Shown here: positions 7,936 to 17,961 of the stretch, one piece after another
Layout: each line of letters starts with the position of its first letter
How positions within the stretch are numbered: position 1 is the first letter of the stretch
Translations under genes and position numbers: made by a program
Notes under the pieces: generated by a model
What the model was told of the DNA's origin: nothing
The model's input: only the letters and a program-made list of their open reading frames with translations
The model's database searches: none
From: Pseudaestuariivita rosea
Lineage (GTDB): Bacteria; Pseudomonadota; Alphaproteobacteria; Rhodobacterales; Rhodobacteraceae
Direction of reading: 5' to 3'
Length of the DNA stretch: 64,000 nt
Assembly (NCBI RefSeq): GCF_017592335.1
Contig: NZ_JACNMP010000007.1
Location: 78,559-142,558 of the forward strand

Positions 7936-9270
7936 ATGGCAAGCACACCCTGGACCCCCGGCATTACCGCTGGCCGATTGTCCCAAGAAGAAATAAAACA
8001 GAATTTCAGTGATATAGACCCGCTTTTTGAACCGCATGAGGCCGCCGTCGCTGCAGATCGGTGTTATTTCTGCTATGATGCGCCTTGTATTACGGCGTGT
8101 CCGACGGCCATCGATATTCCGCTGTTTATCCGCCAGATTCAGACCGGCACACCCGAGGCGGCCGCCAAGACGATCCTGGATCAGAACATATTGGGCGGCA
8201 TGTGTGCCCGCGTTTGCCCGACCGAGACATTGTGCGAAGAAGCCTGTGTGCGCGAGGCGGCCGAGGGCAAGCCTGTTGAGATCGGGCGCCTGCAACGCTA
8301 TGCCACAGATACGTTGATGGCTGCCAGTGTGCATCCGTTCGAACGCGGCCCCGAGACCGGCAAGACGATTGCCGTCGTAGGTGCCGGTCCCGCCGGTCTG
8401 GCCTGCGCCCACCGTCTGGCGATGAGGGGGCACAGTGTCACTTTGTTTGAGGCGAAGGAAAAGCTGGGTGGGCTGAACGAATACGGAATCGCCGCCTATA
8501 AAACCGCTGGTGGCTTTGCTGAGCGTGAGGTAGACTGGTTGCTGCAGATCGGCGGGATCACTGTTGAATACGGTAGGAAACTGGGCAGTGGTCTTGAGTT
8601 GGGCACGCTGACGTCCGAATACGATGCTGTTTTTCTGGGCGTCGGTCTGGGCGCGGTGAATGCGCTGCGGGCCGAGGGCGAAGATAAGGACGGGGTTCAG
8701 GACGCCGTCGCTTTTATCGCCGACCTGCGCCAAAGCGACGATCTGACCAAGCTGCCCATCGGGCGTAATGTCATCGTCATCGGTGGCGGGATGACCGCTG
8801 TGGATGCTGCTGTGCAATCGAAATTGCTTGGGGCCGAGAATGTGACCATCGCCTACCGTCGCGGGCGTGACCGGATGGGCGCCTCGGGCCATGAACAGGA
8901 TCACGCGACCTCGGCCGGGGTGCGTCTTCTGACGCATGTGGTCTTGCGCCAGGTCATCGGCAACGGTGCTGTGCGCGAGGCTGAATTTGAATATGTCACA
9001 GAAACCGACGGTGGTCTGGCAGGCACAGGCGAAACATTCCGCCTGCCCGCCGATCAGATTTTCAAAGCCATCGGCCAGACTCTGGAAGCCGGCCCTGAGG
9101 GTCTGACCCTGCAAGGCAACAAGATCGCAGTCGATGAAAACGGCCGCACCTCAATCGATGGTGTCTGGGCTGGCGGCGACTGCGCTGCCGGTGGCGACGA
9201 CCTGACCGTCACCGCCGTCGCCGAAGGCCGCGATGCGGCTGAGGATATTCACCGCGCGCTGAGCCAATAA
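7936..9270 (+). CDS. preT: NAD-dependent dihydropyrimidine dehydrogenase, PreT subunit
   Basis: About 444 residues from the ATG at 7936, with AGAAAGGA upstream; the in-frame ATG at 7870 is less likely. The N-terminus carries the GltD-like iron-sulfur cysteine clusters (CYFCYDAPCITACP and CARVCPTETLCEEACV). Then comes FAD-binding VVGAGPAGLACA and a second dinucleotide motif (IVIGGGMTAVDAA), and near the end WAGGDCAAGG. It takes electrons from NADH for reduction of uracil or thymine by PreA. It lies 17 bases before preA, which is the expected pair. No dihydropyrimidinase gene follows in this window. Confidence 0.92.
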   Translation: MASTPWTPGITAGRLSQEEIKQNFSDIDPLFEPHEAAVAADRCYFCYDAPCITACPTAIDIPLFIRQIQTGTPEAAAKTILDQNILGGMCARVCPTETLCEEACVREAAEGKPVEIGRLQRYATDTLMAASVHPFERGPETGKTIAVVGAGPAGLACAHRLAMRGHSVTLFEAKEKLGGLNEYGIAAYKTAGGFAEREVDWLLQIGGITVEYGRKLGSGLELGTLTSEYDAVFLGVGLGAVNALRAEGEDKDGVQDAVAFIADLRQSDDLTKLPIGRNVIVIGGGMTAVDAAVQSKLLGAENVTIAYRRGRDRMGASGHEQDHATSAGVRLLTHVVLRQVIGNGAVREAEFEYVTETDGGLAGTGETFRLPADQIFKAIGQTLEAGPEGLTLQGNKIAVDENGRTSIDGVWAGGDCAAGGDDLTVTAVAEGRDAAEDIHRALSQ

Positions 9271-9287
9271 CTGAAAAGGACGACACA

Positions 9288-10592
9288 ATGGCCGACCTGA
9301 CAACAGACTTTCTGGGTATCAAATCGCCAAACCCGTTCTGGCTGGCCTCGGCGCCGCCAACGGATAAGGAGTACAACGTCCGCCGCGCTTTTGAGGCGGG
9401 GTGGGGCGGTGTCGTGTGGAAGACGCTTGGGTCCGAAGGCCCGCCCGTCGTCAACGTCAACGGCCCGCGGTATGGCGCGATTTACGGGGCGGACCGGCGG
9501 CTTTTGGGGTTGAACAACATCGAACTGATCACCGACCGCCCGCTTGAGGTCAACCTGCGCGAAATCAAGACGGTCAAGCGCGATTACCCGGATCGGGCGA
9601 TGATCGTGTCGCTGATGGTCCCGTGTGAGGAAGAGGCATGGAAAGCCATTCTGCCGCGGGTCGAGGACACAGGCGCCGACGGGATTGAGCTGAACTTCGG
9701 CTGCCCCCACGGGATGAGCGAACGTGGCATGGGCAGCGCCGTCGGACAGGTGCCTGAGTATATCGAGATGGTGACGCGCTGGTGTAAACAGCACAGCCGT
9801 ATGCCGGTGATCGTGAAACTGACGCCGAATATCACCGATGTCCGCTATCCCGCCCGCGCGGCCAAAGCGGGTGGCGCGGATGCCGTCAGCCTGATCAACA
9901 CGATCAGCTCGATCACATCGGTTAATCTGGACGATTTCAGCCCCGAACCCTCGATCGATGGCAAGGGCAGCCATGGGGGCTATTGCGGCCCTGCCGTGAA
10001 GCCCATCGCAATGAATATGGTGGCCGAGATTGCGCGTGACCCCGAAACGCATGGCCTGCCGATCAGTGGGATCGGCGGTATCACCACATGGCGCGACGCG
10101 GCCGAGTTCATCAGCCTTGGGTGCGGCACGGTTCAGGTCTGCACTGCCGCGATGACCTATGGTTTTAAGGTGGTCGAAGAAATGAAATCCGGCCTAAGCC
10201 AATGGATGGACGAAAAGGGCTATGCCCGTATCGATGATTTCATGGGCCGCGCCGTTCCGAACGTGACGGATTGGCAATATCTGAACCTGAATTACGTCAC
10301 CAAGGCCCGGATTGATCAGGACAGCTGCATCAAGTGCGGCCGCTGTTACGTGGCTTGCGAAGATACCAGCCATCAGGCCATCAGCATGTCACCCGACCGT
10401 GTGTTTGAAGTGATCGATGAGGAATGCGTGGCCTGTAACCTGTGTGTCAACGTTTGCCCGGTCGAGGATTGCATTACGATGGAAAAAATGCAGGTGGGGC
10501 AGGTTGATCCGCGCACGGGCAAAACGGTTGAGCCTGACTATGCCAACTGGACAATGCATCCCAACAACCCGTCCTCTCAGGCGGCCGAGTGA
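9288..10592 (+). CDS. preA: NAD-dependent dihydropyrimidine dehydrogenase, PreA subunit
   Basis: 434 residues. The dihydroorotate-dehydrogenase-like FMN barrel spans roughly residues 1-320 and includes NPFWLASAPPT, ELNFGCPHGM (catalytic Cys in the loop), VIVKLTPN and SGIGGI. The C-terminus carries two 4Fe-4S motifs, CIKCGRCYVACEDT and CVACNLCVNVCP. With PreT it reduces uracil or thymine to the 5,6-dihydro form, the first step of reductive pyrimidine degradation in the cytoplasm. The length and domain order match the family. Confidence 0.94.
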   Translation: MADLTTDFLGIKSPNPFWLASAPPTDKEYNVRRAFEAGWGGVVWKTLGSEGPPVVNVNGPRYGAIYGADRRLLGLNNIELITDRPLEVNLREIKTVKRDYPDRAMIVSLMVPCEEEAWKAILPRVEDTGADGIELNFGCPHGMSERGMGSAVGQVPEYIEMVTRWCKQHSRMPVIVKLTPNITDVRYPARAAKAGGADAVSLINTISSITSVNLDDFSPEPSIDGKGSHGGYCGPAVKPIAMNMVAEIARDPETHGLPISGIGGITTWRDAAEFISLGCGTVQVCTAAMTYGFKVVEEMKSGLSQWMDEKGYARIDDFMGRAVPNVTDWQYLNLNYVTKARIDQDSCIKCGRCYVACEDTSHQAISMSPDRVFEVIDEECVACNLCVNVCPVEDCITMEKMQVGQVDPRTGKTVEPDYANWTMHPNNPSSQAAE

Positions 10593-10823
10593 AACTGAAG
10601 CGTTACGGCCAAAAATAGGACAAAGTTTATTTAACGGGGTGCAAAGGTTATCGCGTTAGATGTAAAAAACTTTGTAACATTCTGAAGTATAATAATTATT
10701 TTTTCTCTTGGGGTGGATAAAGTTTTAATGCGCAGTTCGCCCAGTTCATAAATCAGACGATAAAATAAACCAATTCGTAATTCCCTTGCGCGATCTTCGG
10801 TCAAAGAAAAGCCGGAGACAGAT

Positions 10824-11972
10824 ATGAAATCGATTAAAAATACATTCTTTGCAGCCGCCATCAGTGGTTTGGCCGCATCCATAACAGCCACTGGCGCCCA
10901 CGCCGAAAAAACTGTGAATTTTGCTCAGGTTGCTGCTTTTGAAGGGCCTGCAGCTGCACTTGGCACAGGAATGAAGCAGGGCATTCTGGCCGCTTTTGAG
11001 GAAGCGAACCGAAATGGCGGCGTGAATGGCTATAAACTGACGCTTGAGACGATGGATGACGGATATGAACCCGATCGGTCTGTATCTCAGGTCAAAAAGG
11101 TCATTGCTGACGAAAAATACCTTGCGCTGATCGGGCCTGTTGGCACGCCAACCACCAAGGCGACGCAACCGCTGGCCACCAAAGCTGGCATGCCGTTCAT
11201 CGGCCCCTTTACCGGTGCGGGTTTCCTGCGTGATGCCTCTTACGGCAACGTTTTCAACGTCCGCGCGACATACGCGGCCGAAACCGAAGCCTGGATCAAG
11301 CATCTGGTCGATGATCAAGGCATGAAAAATATCGCAATTCTGTATCAGGACGATGGCTTCGGTCGTGTTGGTTTGGCCGGGGTGCAAGAGGCGCTTGATC
11401 GTCGCGGCATGACGCTGGTGGCCGAAGGCACCTATACGCGCAACACGACAGCCGTCAAAACAGCTTTGCTGGAATTGCGGACCGCAAAACCTGATGCAGT
11501 CGTGATGGTTGGCGCCTATAAGCCCATCGCTGAATTCATCAAACTGTCCAAGCGGCTGAAATTTGAGCCGCAATTCGTCAATATCTCGTTCGTTGGATCC
11601 AAGGCGCTGGCCGCAGAACTGGGCCCCGATGGTGACGGCGTCATCATTTCCCAAGTCGTACCGTTCCCTTGGGATGCCTCGCAGCCGATCGTGGCGGAAT
11701 ATCAGGCGGCGCTCAAGGCGGTTGATGCCAGTGCTGAACCAGGTTTCGTGTCGCTTGAGGGGTATATGGTCGGTCGCCTGGCGATCGAAGCGCTGAAAAA
11801 AGCAGGACCCGAGATGACACGCGCCGATTATGTAAAAGCGTTCTCCGAAATCGAAACGCTTGATTTTGGCGGCGCCACTCTGAGTTTTGGTGCAGGCGAT
11901 AATCAGGGCATGGATAGCGTTTTCATGACCAAAATCACCGCTGACGGCAGTTTCGCACCCATCGACGGTTAA
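10824..11972 (+). CDS. Branched-chain amino acid-type periplasmic binding protein (LivK-like)
   Basis: 382 residues with a signal peptide (cleavage near THAHA/GAHAE, residue 28). It has the Peripla_BP_6 type I fold: [46 protein letters not shown] and VVMVGAY. Ligands of this group include amino acids, amides and aromatic acids. There are no permease or ATPase genes alongside. Instead a large chemoreceptor starts about 64 bases downstream, suggesting the protein may present its ligand to that receptor; this is inference. A strong hairpin lies between the two genes. Confidence 0.85.
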   Translation: MKSIKNTFFAAAISGLAASITATGAHAEKTVNFAQVAAFEGPAAALGTGMKQGILAAFEEANRNGGVNGYKLTLETMDDGYEPDRSVSQVKKVIADEKYLALIGPVGTPTTKATQPLATKAGMPFIGPFTGAGFLRDASYGNVFNVRATYAAETEAWIKHLVDDQGMKNIAILYQDDGFGRVGLAGVQEALDRRGMTLVAEGTYTRNTTAVKTALLELRTAKPDAVVMVGAYKPIAEFIKLSKRLKFEPQFVNISFVGSKALAAELGPDGDGVIISQVVPFPWDASQPIVAEYQAALKAVDASAEPGFVSLEGYMVGRLAIEALKKAGPEMTRADYVKAFSEIETLDFGGATLSFGAGDNQGMDSVFMTKITADGSFAPIDG

Positions 11973-11982
11973 CACACTTATC

Positions 11983-12008
11983 GTCGGCCCCCCCCCTGCG
12001 GGGCCGAC
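11983..12008 (+). terminator. Hairpin between the binding protein and chemoreceptor genes
   Basis: GTCGGCCCC pairs with GGGGCCGAC around a C-rich loop, directly after the binding-protein stop. It has no T run. It may attenuate or separate transcription of the chemoreceptor. Confidence 0.5.
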
Positions 12009-12036
12009 ATTGAAATCTCAGCTGCGAGTTGTAAAA

Positions 12037-14913
12037 ATGTTCAAGAAATTCAAAGATATCTTTGGCAGTATTGCTGTAAAGTTTACTTTGATCCTGCTGA
12101 TGCTGGCTGCAACGACGGCCATTGCTGTTGTACTGAGTTATCTTGTTTTTGGAAATACATCGCAGCAGTTGTCGGGTCTAAGCCGGGATCGTTTGCCCGA
12201 GTTGCGTAGAAGCACGGCCCTGGTGGTGGCGGCCAGTGATTTGCAGGATGGTCTGGCTGCTACACTGGCAGCGACAGAACTGGCGGATCTGGCTGAACAA
12301 AGACAAAATGCACAACAGCACATTGACCGCCTTCAAGGTATTATAGATCAGCTTGGGGATCAGCATAGTGTCGCAATTCAACCCGCACTTGAAGACGTTG
12401 CGCAAAATCTTCCGCAGCTGATCGAGGCGAGGGTCGTGGATTTTGAGACAGAAGAAGCGATCTCAAAATCGATCAATGATTGGCGTGACCAAAGTGCACG
12501 TATCACAGAACGGGTCATTGAACTGTCTGATAACGCATTTTTCGATTTGACCATCGGTGGTGAGGAAACGGTCGGCAGGGTCGACGCGACCTTGAGAAGC
12601 ATCGTCGAAAACGATGTTGCGGCATTGCAATTGGCTTTGCAGGCAAAGTCGGAAATCAGCTTGTTGTCCGGCGTTGCCATTGCCGCTGCGCAAGTGCGTG
12701 ACCCCTCGGTGAAATCCATTTTGCGTGATTTGAACGAATCTTCACTTAATCGTCTTGAGAATTTGATGGCCGCAATTGCGGAAAACCCTCGGCTAGAGCT
12801 TGATCTTGAACAGTTGAATCAGACCGCTGAAGTGTTCCGTCGTGCCAGCGCGGAAAATGCAATCATGACCCAAGCGCTTCGCGAACGCATTTTGTCTGAG
12901 CGTCAGAAAAGCGATGCAGCCATTTCGACCGCTGTGGACAATGCGATCTTTGAGTTGACGATTAATTCTGAACTGGCTAGTTCAGAAAATACCGATGCGA
13001 TTCAATCGTTACTATCGGTTCAGGTTAAGAATTTGCGTGATCTGGCCGAGCTGAATATCGCAAAAGAAACGTATTTTGCCACGATCCTTGAGGTCGCTGT
13101 TGCCCAAAATGCGGCTGACCTTAACGTGACCTCGCAAACGCTGGATACGTCCTATGCGGCACTGACAGGCTTGCTTGCAAGTGCAGATGCCGAGCTGCAA
13201 GAAATGTTTCAACCGCTTCTGAGTGCCCATGATGAAGGGACGGGCATAAAGGCTCTGCGTGGCAAAACGATTTCAGCACAACAGCAAACGCGTGAGCTGT
13301 CAGAGTCAGCACTGCAAAGTGTAAGCGAGATTGCTAATCAAGCTGCTGATATCGGCCAACAATCGGTTGTTTTGATCGAACAGACAGCAACAGACATCAC
13401 ATCAGATGTGGTGGATGCGAAACAACAAATGGTTGCTGTGGCTATTGCGTGTATCGGTCTTTTGGTTGTGACGCAGATTATGACGTACTTCGTTGTCATA
13501 CGACCGATCAAACGCCTTACCAGCACAACAGAACGTCTGGCTGCCCAAGATCTGGAACCTGTTGTCGGATTTGACGAAATGTCCGGCGAAATCGGTCGTA
13601 TGGGCCGGGCTTTGAAGGTATTCCGTGACGGTATGGTTGAAACGAACCAGCTTCGGCTTGAGGAAGAACAGCGCAAAGCAGACGAAATAGAAAAGCAGCG
13701 TTTGATCGAACAAGAGAAGCGTGATCGTGAGGAAGCAGAACGCGAAGCGGCTCTGAACGCAGAAAAGGCCGAGCGGGAACGGCTTGCAGCAGAAGAAGCC
13801 GAGCGGGATCGACTGCGCAAAATGGCCGATGCCGAGCGTCAGGCGCATGCCGATGAACAGTCTGCCGTCGTAACAGCTTTGGCTGACGGGCTGAAAAAAC
13901 TGGCCGCCGGAAACCTTGATGCCCAAATCAACGAAGAATTCGCAGGCAGCTACGAAGATCTTCGCAAGGACTATAATGTCGCGGTCGGGCAACTTGCTAC
14001 AGTGATTGGAAACATCACTTCCAGCGGCCATACGATTGCTGATACGTCAACGGAAATATCATCGGCGGCCAGCGATCTGTCAAAAAGAACCGAAAATACA
14101 GCAGCAACACTGGAAGAGGCTGCAGCTGCGCTTGAGCAACTGACAGCATCTGTCAAACAGGCCAGTGAAGGTGCAGTTCGTGTTGACACTGTTGTAAAAC
14201 ATGCCAAGGACAATGCTGAGAAAAGCAGCAAAGTTGTTGAAAACACGATTGTAGCGATGGGCCAAATTGAAACATCGTCGGGTAAAATTGCCAAGATCGT
14301 GGATTTGATCGATGACATCGCCTTCCAGACCAATCTGTTGGCGTTGAACGCCGGTGTAGAGGCCGCGCGGGCTGGCGATGCTGGCCGTGGTTTTGCAGTT
14401 GTCGCGTCAGAAGTGCGCAACCTTGCCCAAAGGTCATCCGACGCTGCCCGCGAGATTGGTCAACTGATCTCTGAAAGTGGAAGCCAAGTCAGTCGTGGTG
14501 TGGAACTGGTCGGTGAAACAGGGCAGGCCCTGGATGCCATTGTGGTGTCAGTCTCGGAAATTGCATCGCAGATTGCTGAAATCGTCACCGCCGCGCAGGA
14601 ACAGTCCCATGGTATCACTGAAATCAATCAAACTGTCAGCGCGATCGAACAATCGACACAGCAAAACGCAGCAATGGTTGAGGAAACGACGGCCGCGAGT
14701 GTGTCGATGAAACAGCAGGCCGATATACTGGCACAGGCGATTTCAAGCTTTAAAATACCGCCGCAATTTGCGAAGGGTGAAAAACCGGCGATGGATGACA
14801 GTCAGCCAGAACCAAGCCGACGAAAGCAAAAGCTTTCGGTTGTCTCAACCTCTGGAAATCTGGCTGAGGTCGCCGAGATTGATGATCTTGACGACGACTG
14901 GCAAGATTTTTGA
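12037..14913 (+). CDS. Methyl-accepting chemotaxis protein
   Basis: About 958 residues from the ATG at 12037 (MFKKFKD); a TTG at 12010 is also in frame. A first membrane helix (about 12-37) is followed by a long, helix-rich periplasmic sensor of over 400 residues and a second helix near 465-488. Next come a HAMP domain ([20 protein letters not shown]), a highly charged coiled coil rich in E/R/K/A, and a second HAMP (AAGNLDAQI). The signalling domain has the hairpin tip [23 protein letters not shown]. It ends in DWQDF, resembling the CheR/CheB docking pentapeptide (WxxF). It signals to CheA/CheW; no che genes are in the window. Confidence 0.93.
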   Translation: MFKKFKDIFGSIAVKFTLILLMLAATTAIAVVLSYLVFGNTSQQLSGLSRDRLPELRRSTALVVAASDLQDGLAATLAATELADLAEQRQNAQQHIDRLQGIIDQLGDQHSVAIQPALEDVAQNLPQLIEARVVDFETEEAISKSINDWRDQSARITERVIELSDNAFFDLTIGGEETVGRVDATLRSIVENDVAALQLALQAKSEISLLSGVAIAAAQVRDPSVKSILRDLNESSLNRLENLMAAIAENPRLELDLEQLNQTAEVFRRASAENAIMTQALRERILSERQKSDAAISTAVDNAIFELTINSELASSENTDAIQSLLSVQVKNLRDLAELNIAKETYFATILEVAVAQNAADLNVTSQTLDTSYAALTGLLASADAELQEMFQPLLSAHDEGTGIKALRGKTISAQQQTRELSESALQSVSEIANQAADIGQQSVVLIEQTATDITSDVVDAKQQMVAVAIACIGLLVVTQIMTYFVVIRPIKRLTSTTERLAAQDLEPVVGFDEMSGEIGRMGRALKVFRDGMVETNQLRLEEEQRKADEIEKQRLIEQEKRDREEAEREAALNAEKAERERLAAEEAERDRLRKMADAERQAHADEQSAVVTALADGLKKLAAGNLDAQINEEFAGSYEDLRKDYNVAVGQLATVIGNITSSGHTIADTSTEISSAASDLSKRTENTAATLEEAAAALEQLTASVKQASEGAVRVDTVVKHAKDNAEKSSKVVENTIVAMGQIETSSGKIAKIVDLIDDIAFQTNLLALNAGVEAARAGDAGRGFAVVASEVRNLAQRSSDAAREIGQLISESGSQVSRGVELVGETGQALDAIVVSVSEIASQIAEIVTAAQEQSHGITEINQTVSAIEQSTQQNAAMVEETTAASVSMKQQADILAQAISSFKIPPQFAKGEKPAMDDSQPEPSRRKQKLSVVSTSGNLAEVAEIDDLDDDWQDF

Positions 14914-14923
14914 CATTGAACGA

Positions 14924-14969
14924 TCAGGATAAGAGTTGCCATAATGACTTGCGGCGACTCTTATCCTGA
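14924..14969 (+). terminator. 17-base inverted repeat after the chemoreceptor gene
   Basis: TCAGGATAAGAGTTGCC (14924-14940) pairs with GGCGACTCTTATCCTGA (14953-14969) with one G-T wobble. It lies between two converging genes and has no T tract, so it may act as a bidirectional terminator or RNA-stabilising hairpin. Confidence 0.6.
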
Positions 14970-15025
14970 CCACATGATCATATGACACTTACTATTCTGA
15001 ATTTGCCGGGAGGCACGATTAAGCT

Positions 15026-16192
15026 TTATACAATTGCATCTTCCCTGAAGGGCTTTTTGCTGAGTATGCGATTGACGTTCAGACAACTCAGATCGATTGA
15101 TCTGTATTCACCAAAGACAAGCATTTCAGCCAACCCGCGGCCGACCGCTGGCGCTTGTTGAAGGCCATGGCCGCTAAATCCATTTGCAAGAAAAAGGCCT
15201 TTTAACTTTGGATGTGGTCCGACGATTGCATTCTGATCCAAGACATTAAATGCGTAGTGACCGACCCAATATCGCAGAACCTTAACAGCATCAAAAAGGG
15301 AAGAGCGCCTGTAAAGTTTCGGCCAGATTGAGTCCTCAAACTGATTGTAGTCGGCGGTAAAATCATCCAAGGCAACGGCCCTATCGTTTGATGGCACCGT
15401 TGCACAGATCCATTGGTTGCCCTCGGGGCGAATATAGTAGCCTGCAGGATCGATAATTAACGGTGCATCCGGAAAACGGGCATGAGGCGCGTCGATGAAG
15501 AATACAGTGCGTTTGCGCGGTTCGACGGGCAGATCCAAGCCGACCATTTTCAATATGTTCGCCGCATTGGTCCCGGCGGCATTCACGACGGCACCAACAC
15601 TGATTACACCCTTTTTTGACAGAACTGCACGCGAAATCATCTTGTTTTTAGTCTGGATGGCCTGAACGTCGTCCTGAATGAAATCGCATCCTTGCTGCTT
15701 GGCGGTTTTTTGAAAGGCATGCAGAAGGCTCATGTTGTCAAACCAGCCTTCATTGGACGATCCGAATGAACCTGATGTGATATCGTCAAACTGCATCCAG
15801 GGAAATCTTGAGACCAGCTCATTCGGGGACAAAAAAATAGTTTCCGCACCAAGTTTATTTTGAAGTGAGGCGGCCTTTGAAAGATGCCGCGCGGCATCTT
15901 CGGTTGATGATAGAAAAAGATAACCGTTTTCGTGAAATGGTATTGGATCGCAGTCAAGATACTCTGGGGCCGATTTTAGAAATTCCGCGCCAAACTGCGA
16001 AATCTTGATGTTAACTGCGGTTGTAAATTGCTGCCGAATGGACGCGACCGACAACGCTGTTGACGCATATCGGTACTGCATATCGCGTTCTACCACCAGA
16101 ACCCGAAGGCCTGGTGACAGACGGGTTAGCCAATATGCAACCGCACTGCCAGTGATCGCGCCGCCAATAATCAGAACATCGTATTGCATCAA
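15026..16192 (-). CDS. FAD-dependent oxidoreductase, DAO (D-amino acid oxidase) family
   Basis: 388 residues. The N-terminal dinucleotide motif is DVLIIGGAITGSAVAYWL followed by acidic VVERD, and the C-terminal FAD contact is GLFLANGFSGHGLQQAPAVGR. This layout is that of sarcosine oxidase/glycine oxidase-like and FOXRED1-like enzymes, which oxidise secondary or primary amines of small amino acids. The substrate is not deducible. The second glycine of the usual GxGxxG is replaced by Ala (GGAITG). The gene looks more AT-rich than its neighbours and has none of them as an obvious partner. Confidence 0.82.
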   Translation of the reverse strand: MMQYDVLIIGGAITGSAVAYWLTRLSPGLRVLVVERDMQYRYASTALSVASIRQQFTTAVNIKISQFGAEFLKSAPEYLDCDPIPFHENGYLFLSSTEDAARHLSKAASLQNKLGAETIFLSPNELVSRFPWMQFDDITSGSFGSSNEGWFDNMSLLHAFQKTAKQQGCDFIQDDVQAIQTKNKMISRAVLSKKGVISVGAVVNAAGTNAANILKMVGLDLPVEPRKRTVFFIDAPHARFPDAPLIIDPAGYYIRPEGNQWICATVPSNDRAVALDDFTADYNQFEDSIWPKLYRRSSLFDAVKVLRYWVGHYAFNVLDQNAIVGPHPKLKGLFLANGFSGHGLQQAPAVGRGLAEMLVFGEYRSIDLSCLNVNRILSKKPFREDAIV

Positions 16193-16290
16193 TTATCCTC
16201 AGTACAATGTGTTATTTCAGCAAATCCACCCAGAGGCGATAGACTTCACCCGCTGCCTATTCTAAACCAACGAAAAAATATGGAACAAGA

Positions 16291-16734
16291 ATGCAGTCGA
16301 TCCTGATTTTAAATGGTCCGAATCTGAACCTTCTGGGGACCCGCCAGCCTGATGTCTATGGCAGCGTAACGCTTGATCAGATCGAGGCGCAGTGCCGGTC
16401 AAAGGCGCAGGACGCAGGCATTTCTGTTGCGTTTACCCAAAGCAACCACGAGGGCACCTTGGTTGATGCAGTTCAAGAGGCATCGTCGCAATATGACGGG
16501 ATCGTACTGAACGCCGGGGCTTACACCCATAGCTCGATCGCCTTGATGGATGCTATTTCGTCCGTCGGTTTACCTGTCGTAGAAGTCCATCTGTCCAACA
16601 TTCATGCCCGCGAAGCATTTCGTCACACATCCTTTATCGCACCCGTTGCAATTGGCCAGATTTGCGGGTTCGGGGCGCATGGATATATTTTGGCACTTGA
16701 CGCGCTGATATCGTATCTGGAGGCTGAGACATGA
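16291..16734 (+). CDS. aroQ: 3-dehydroquinate dehydratase, type II
   Basis: 147 residues, full length for the family. Removes water from 3-dehydroquinate in the shikimate pathway (or catabolic quinate use) and forms a dodecamer in the cytoplasm. Visible motifs: [20 protein letters not shown] with the catalytic Arg and Tyr, [26 protein letters not shown], and [18 protein letters not shown] with the catalytic His. The stop overlaps the start of the LuxR-type gene by four bases (ATGA), implying translational coupling. Confidence 0.95.
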   Translation: MQSILILNGPNLNLLGTRQPDVYGSVTLDQIEAQCRSKAQDAGISVAFTQSNHEGTLVDAVQEASSQYDGIVLNAGAYTHSSIALMDAISSVGLPVVEVHLSNIHAREAFRHTSFIAPVAIGQICGFGAHGYILALDALISYLEAET

Positions 16735-17486
16735 TTGATCGTGCGTATCTTGAGTCGATCCTAAAATCCCATTCGATCGAAGAGATTTGGACGTTGCACA
16801 CCGCCAAAATGTCCGAATATGGCTTCGATCGGCTAATGTATGGATACACGCGGTTTCTGACGGCCAGTTCATTGGGCGACCCCGAAGATCTGTTGGTTCT
16901 GACCAATCATCCGACAGACTATACCGATCAGTTCCTGAATGAACGGCACTATTATCATGCGCCATTGACGCGATGGGCGCGGGAAAACAATGGCGCCGTC
17001 AGTTGGAATATTATCACCGAGATGGAAAAGAAAAACATGCTGACCCCAAGTGAGCGGCGTGTGATCGATTTTAACCATTCAAAAGGAGTGGTTGCAGGCT
17101 ATTCGATCAGTTTCCATTCGGTTTCGGTGCGTTCCAAAGGGGCAATATCGCTGACGGCCAGAAATGGTATGGCGCAGTCCGAAGTTGATAAGCTTTGGAA
17201 AGAACATGGGCGTGATATTGTTGTTATGAACAACGTCGCGCATTTGAAAATTATCACGCTTCCTTATTTTGGTGCACGCCGCAGCCTGACAAAACGCCAG
17301 CGCGAGGCGCTAGAATGGGTAGGTGACGGGAAAACCACCCAGGATATTGCTAAAATTATGGGTTTGACGCCCGCAACGATTGAAAAACATCTTCGTCTGG
17401 CGCGTGAGGCGTTAGACGTCGAAACAACTGCCCAAGCCGTTTTGAAAGCAAGTGTTCAGAATCAGATCTTCATTCTTGAAGTTTGA
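16731..17486 (+). CDS. LuxR-family regulator with degenerate autoinducer-binding domain
   Basis: 251 residues. The N-terminal 170 residues match the autoinducer-binding fold and the C-terminal about 65 form the LuxR helix-turn-helix ([15 protein letters not shown], then [16 protein letters not shown]). Aligning the motif spacing with TraR places Tyr64 at the TraR Trp57 site, Phe68 at Tyr61 and Ala77 at Asp70, while Pro78 and Trp92 (Trp85) are kept. The AHL-contacting trio is therefore altered. No luxI synthase gene is nearby, so this is a solo. It is co-expressed with aroQ by a four-base overlap and followed by a terminator. The ligand is unknown. Confidence 0.85.
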   Translation: MIDRAYLESILKSHSIEEIWTLHTAKMSEYGFDRLMYGYTRFLTASSLGDPEDLLVLTNHPTDYTDQFLNERHYYHAPLTRWARENNGAVSWNIITEMEKKNMLTPSERRVIDFNHSKGVVAGYSISFHSVSVRSKGAISLTARNGMAQSEVDKLWKEHGRDIVVMNNVAHLKIITLPYFGARRSLTKRQREALEWVGDGKTTQDIAKIMGLTPATIEKHLRLAREALDVETTAQAVLKASVQNQIFILEV

Positions 17487-17574
17487 CACAACCGAAAACA
17501 ACTTTTCGAAGAACTATACACTCGTAAGGCGATAATTGTTTCCGATTCAGCCGTATTAAAGAGGCTGACTGCAG

Positions 17575-17623
17575 AAAAATGACGAAGTAAAAGGGGAAAA
17601 ACCGCTAATTATTCGTCATTTTT
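17575..17623 (+). terminator. Terminator of aroQ-luxR
   Basis: AAAAATGACGAA (17575-17586) pairs with TTCGTCATTTTT (17612-17623), ending in a T run on the plus strand. Confidence 0.65.
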
Positions 17624-17649
17624 TCGAAAAGGTAAGGAATCCCGCACTT

Positions 17650-17917
17650 CCTTAACGCCAGGTAAATTTGCATTCTACACATGTTCCGTGAGTGGAGGCT
17701 AAGCCTTTGGAACAGGGCCGTATCCCCTGAGATTACAGGGCAATGCGGCCCGCCCGGTACTATTCCGGGAGCCGGTGACAGGCCTGGTTTTAAACCTGCT
17801 TATCGGCAACCCGATGCGTCCTGCCTCATCCCCAAGTGGGGCGCAAAGGTTAGCGGTGTCGTCAACGCCCGGCGGCACCGCTTCAAAACCAAAGACTTTT
17901 AAAGCAGTCTTTTCAGC
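17650..17917 (+). ncRNA. Candidate structured non-coding RNA between luxR and tsf
   Basis: About 235 bases rich in short perfect stems, with no convincing gene: CCCGG/CCGGG (17753-17769), CCCC/GGGG (17830-17841) and GCGGTG/CACCGC (17853-17881). A possible promoter lies upstream (CTTAAC at 17650, TCTACA at 17674, 18 bases between). A hairpin AAAGACT/AGTCTTT followed by T's (17891-17914) fits an intrinsic terminator, so the unit looks free-standing and read on the plus strand. Some strings recall 6S RNA (CCCCTGAG; GGCGGCAccgc), but the closing stem of 6S is not visible. The family is not identified. Confidence 0.45.
17891..17914 (+). terminator. Terminator of the candidate RNA
   Basis: AAAGACT (17891-17897) pairs with AGTCTTT (17906-17912), followed by T's. 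Confidence 0.55.
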
Positions 17918-17925
17918 ACGAAAAC

Positions 17926-17945
17926 GCCCCGGAATTTTCCGGGGC
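17926..17945 (-). terminator. Terminator of rpsB-tsf
   Basis: A perfect nine-base stem GCCCCGGAA/TTCCGGGGC with a two-base loop. On the minus strand it is followed by GTTTTCG. It lies just past the tsf stop. Confidence 0.75.
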
Positions 17946-17961
17946 ATTTCTTTTTCATGCT

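Noticed and set aside
7843..9114. 423-codon frame on the minus strand over preT
   Set aside because: It lies opposite a gene with clear family motifs, and its translation has no recognisable features; it is a high-GC shadow.
10746..11975. 409-codon minus-strand frame over the LivK-like gene
   Set aside because: Covers the real plus-strand gene; no domain or ribosome-binding site.
17727..17737. CTGAGATTACA, resembling part of a TPP riboswitch
   Set aside because: The other conserved TPP element (the ACCTGATCTGG-like part) is missing and no thiamine gene follows.
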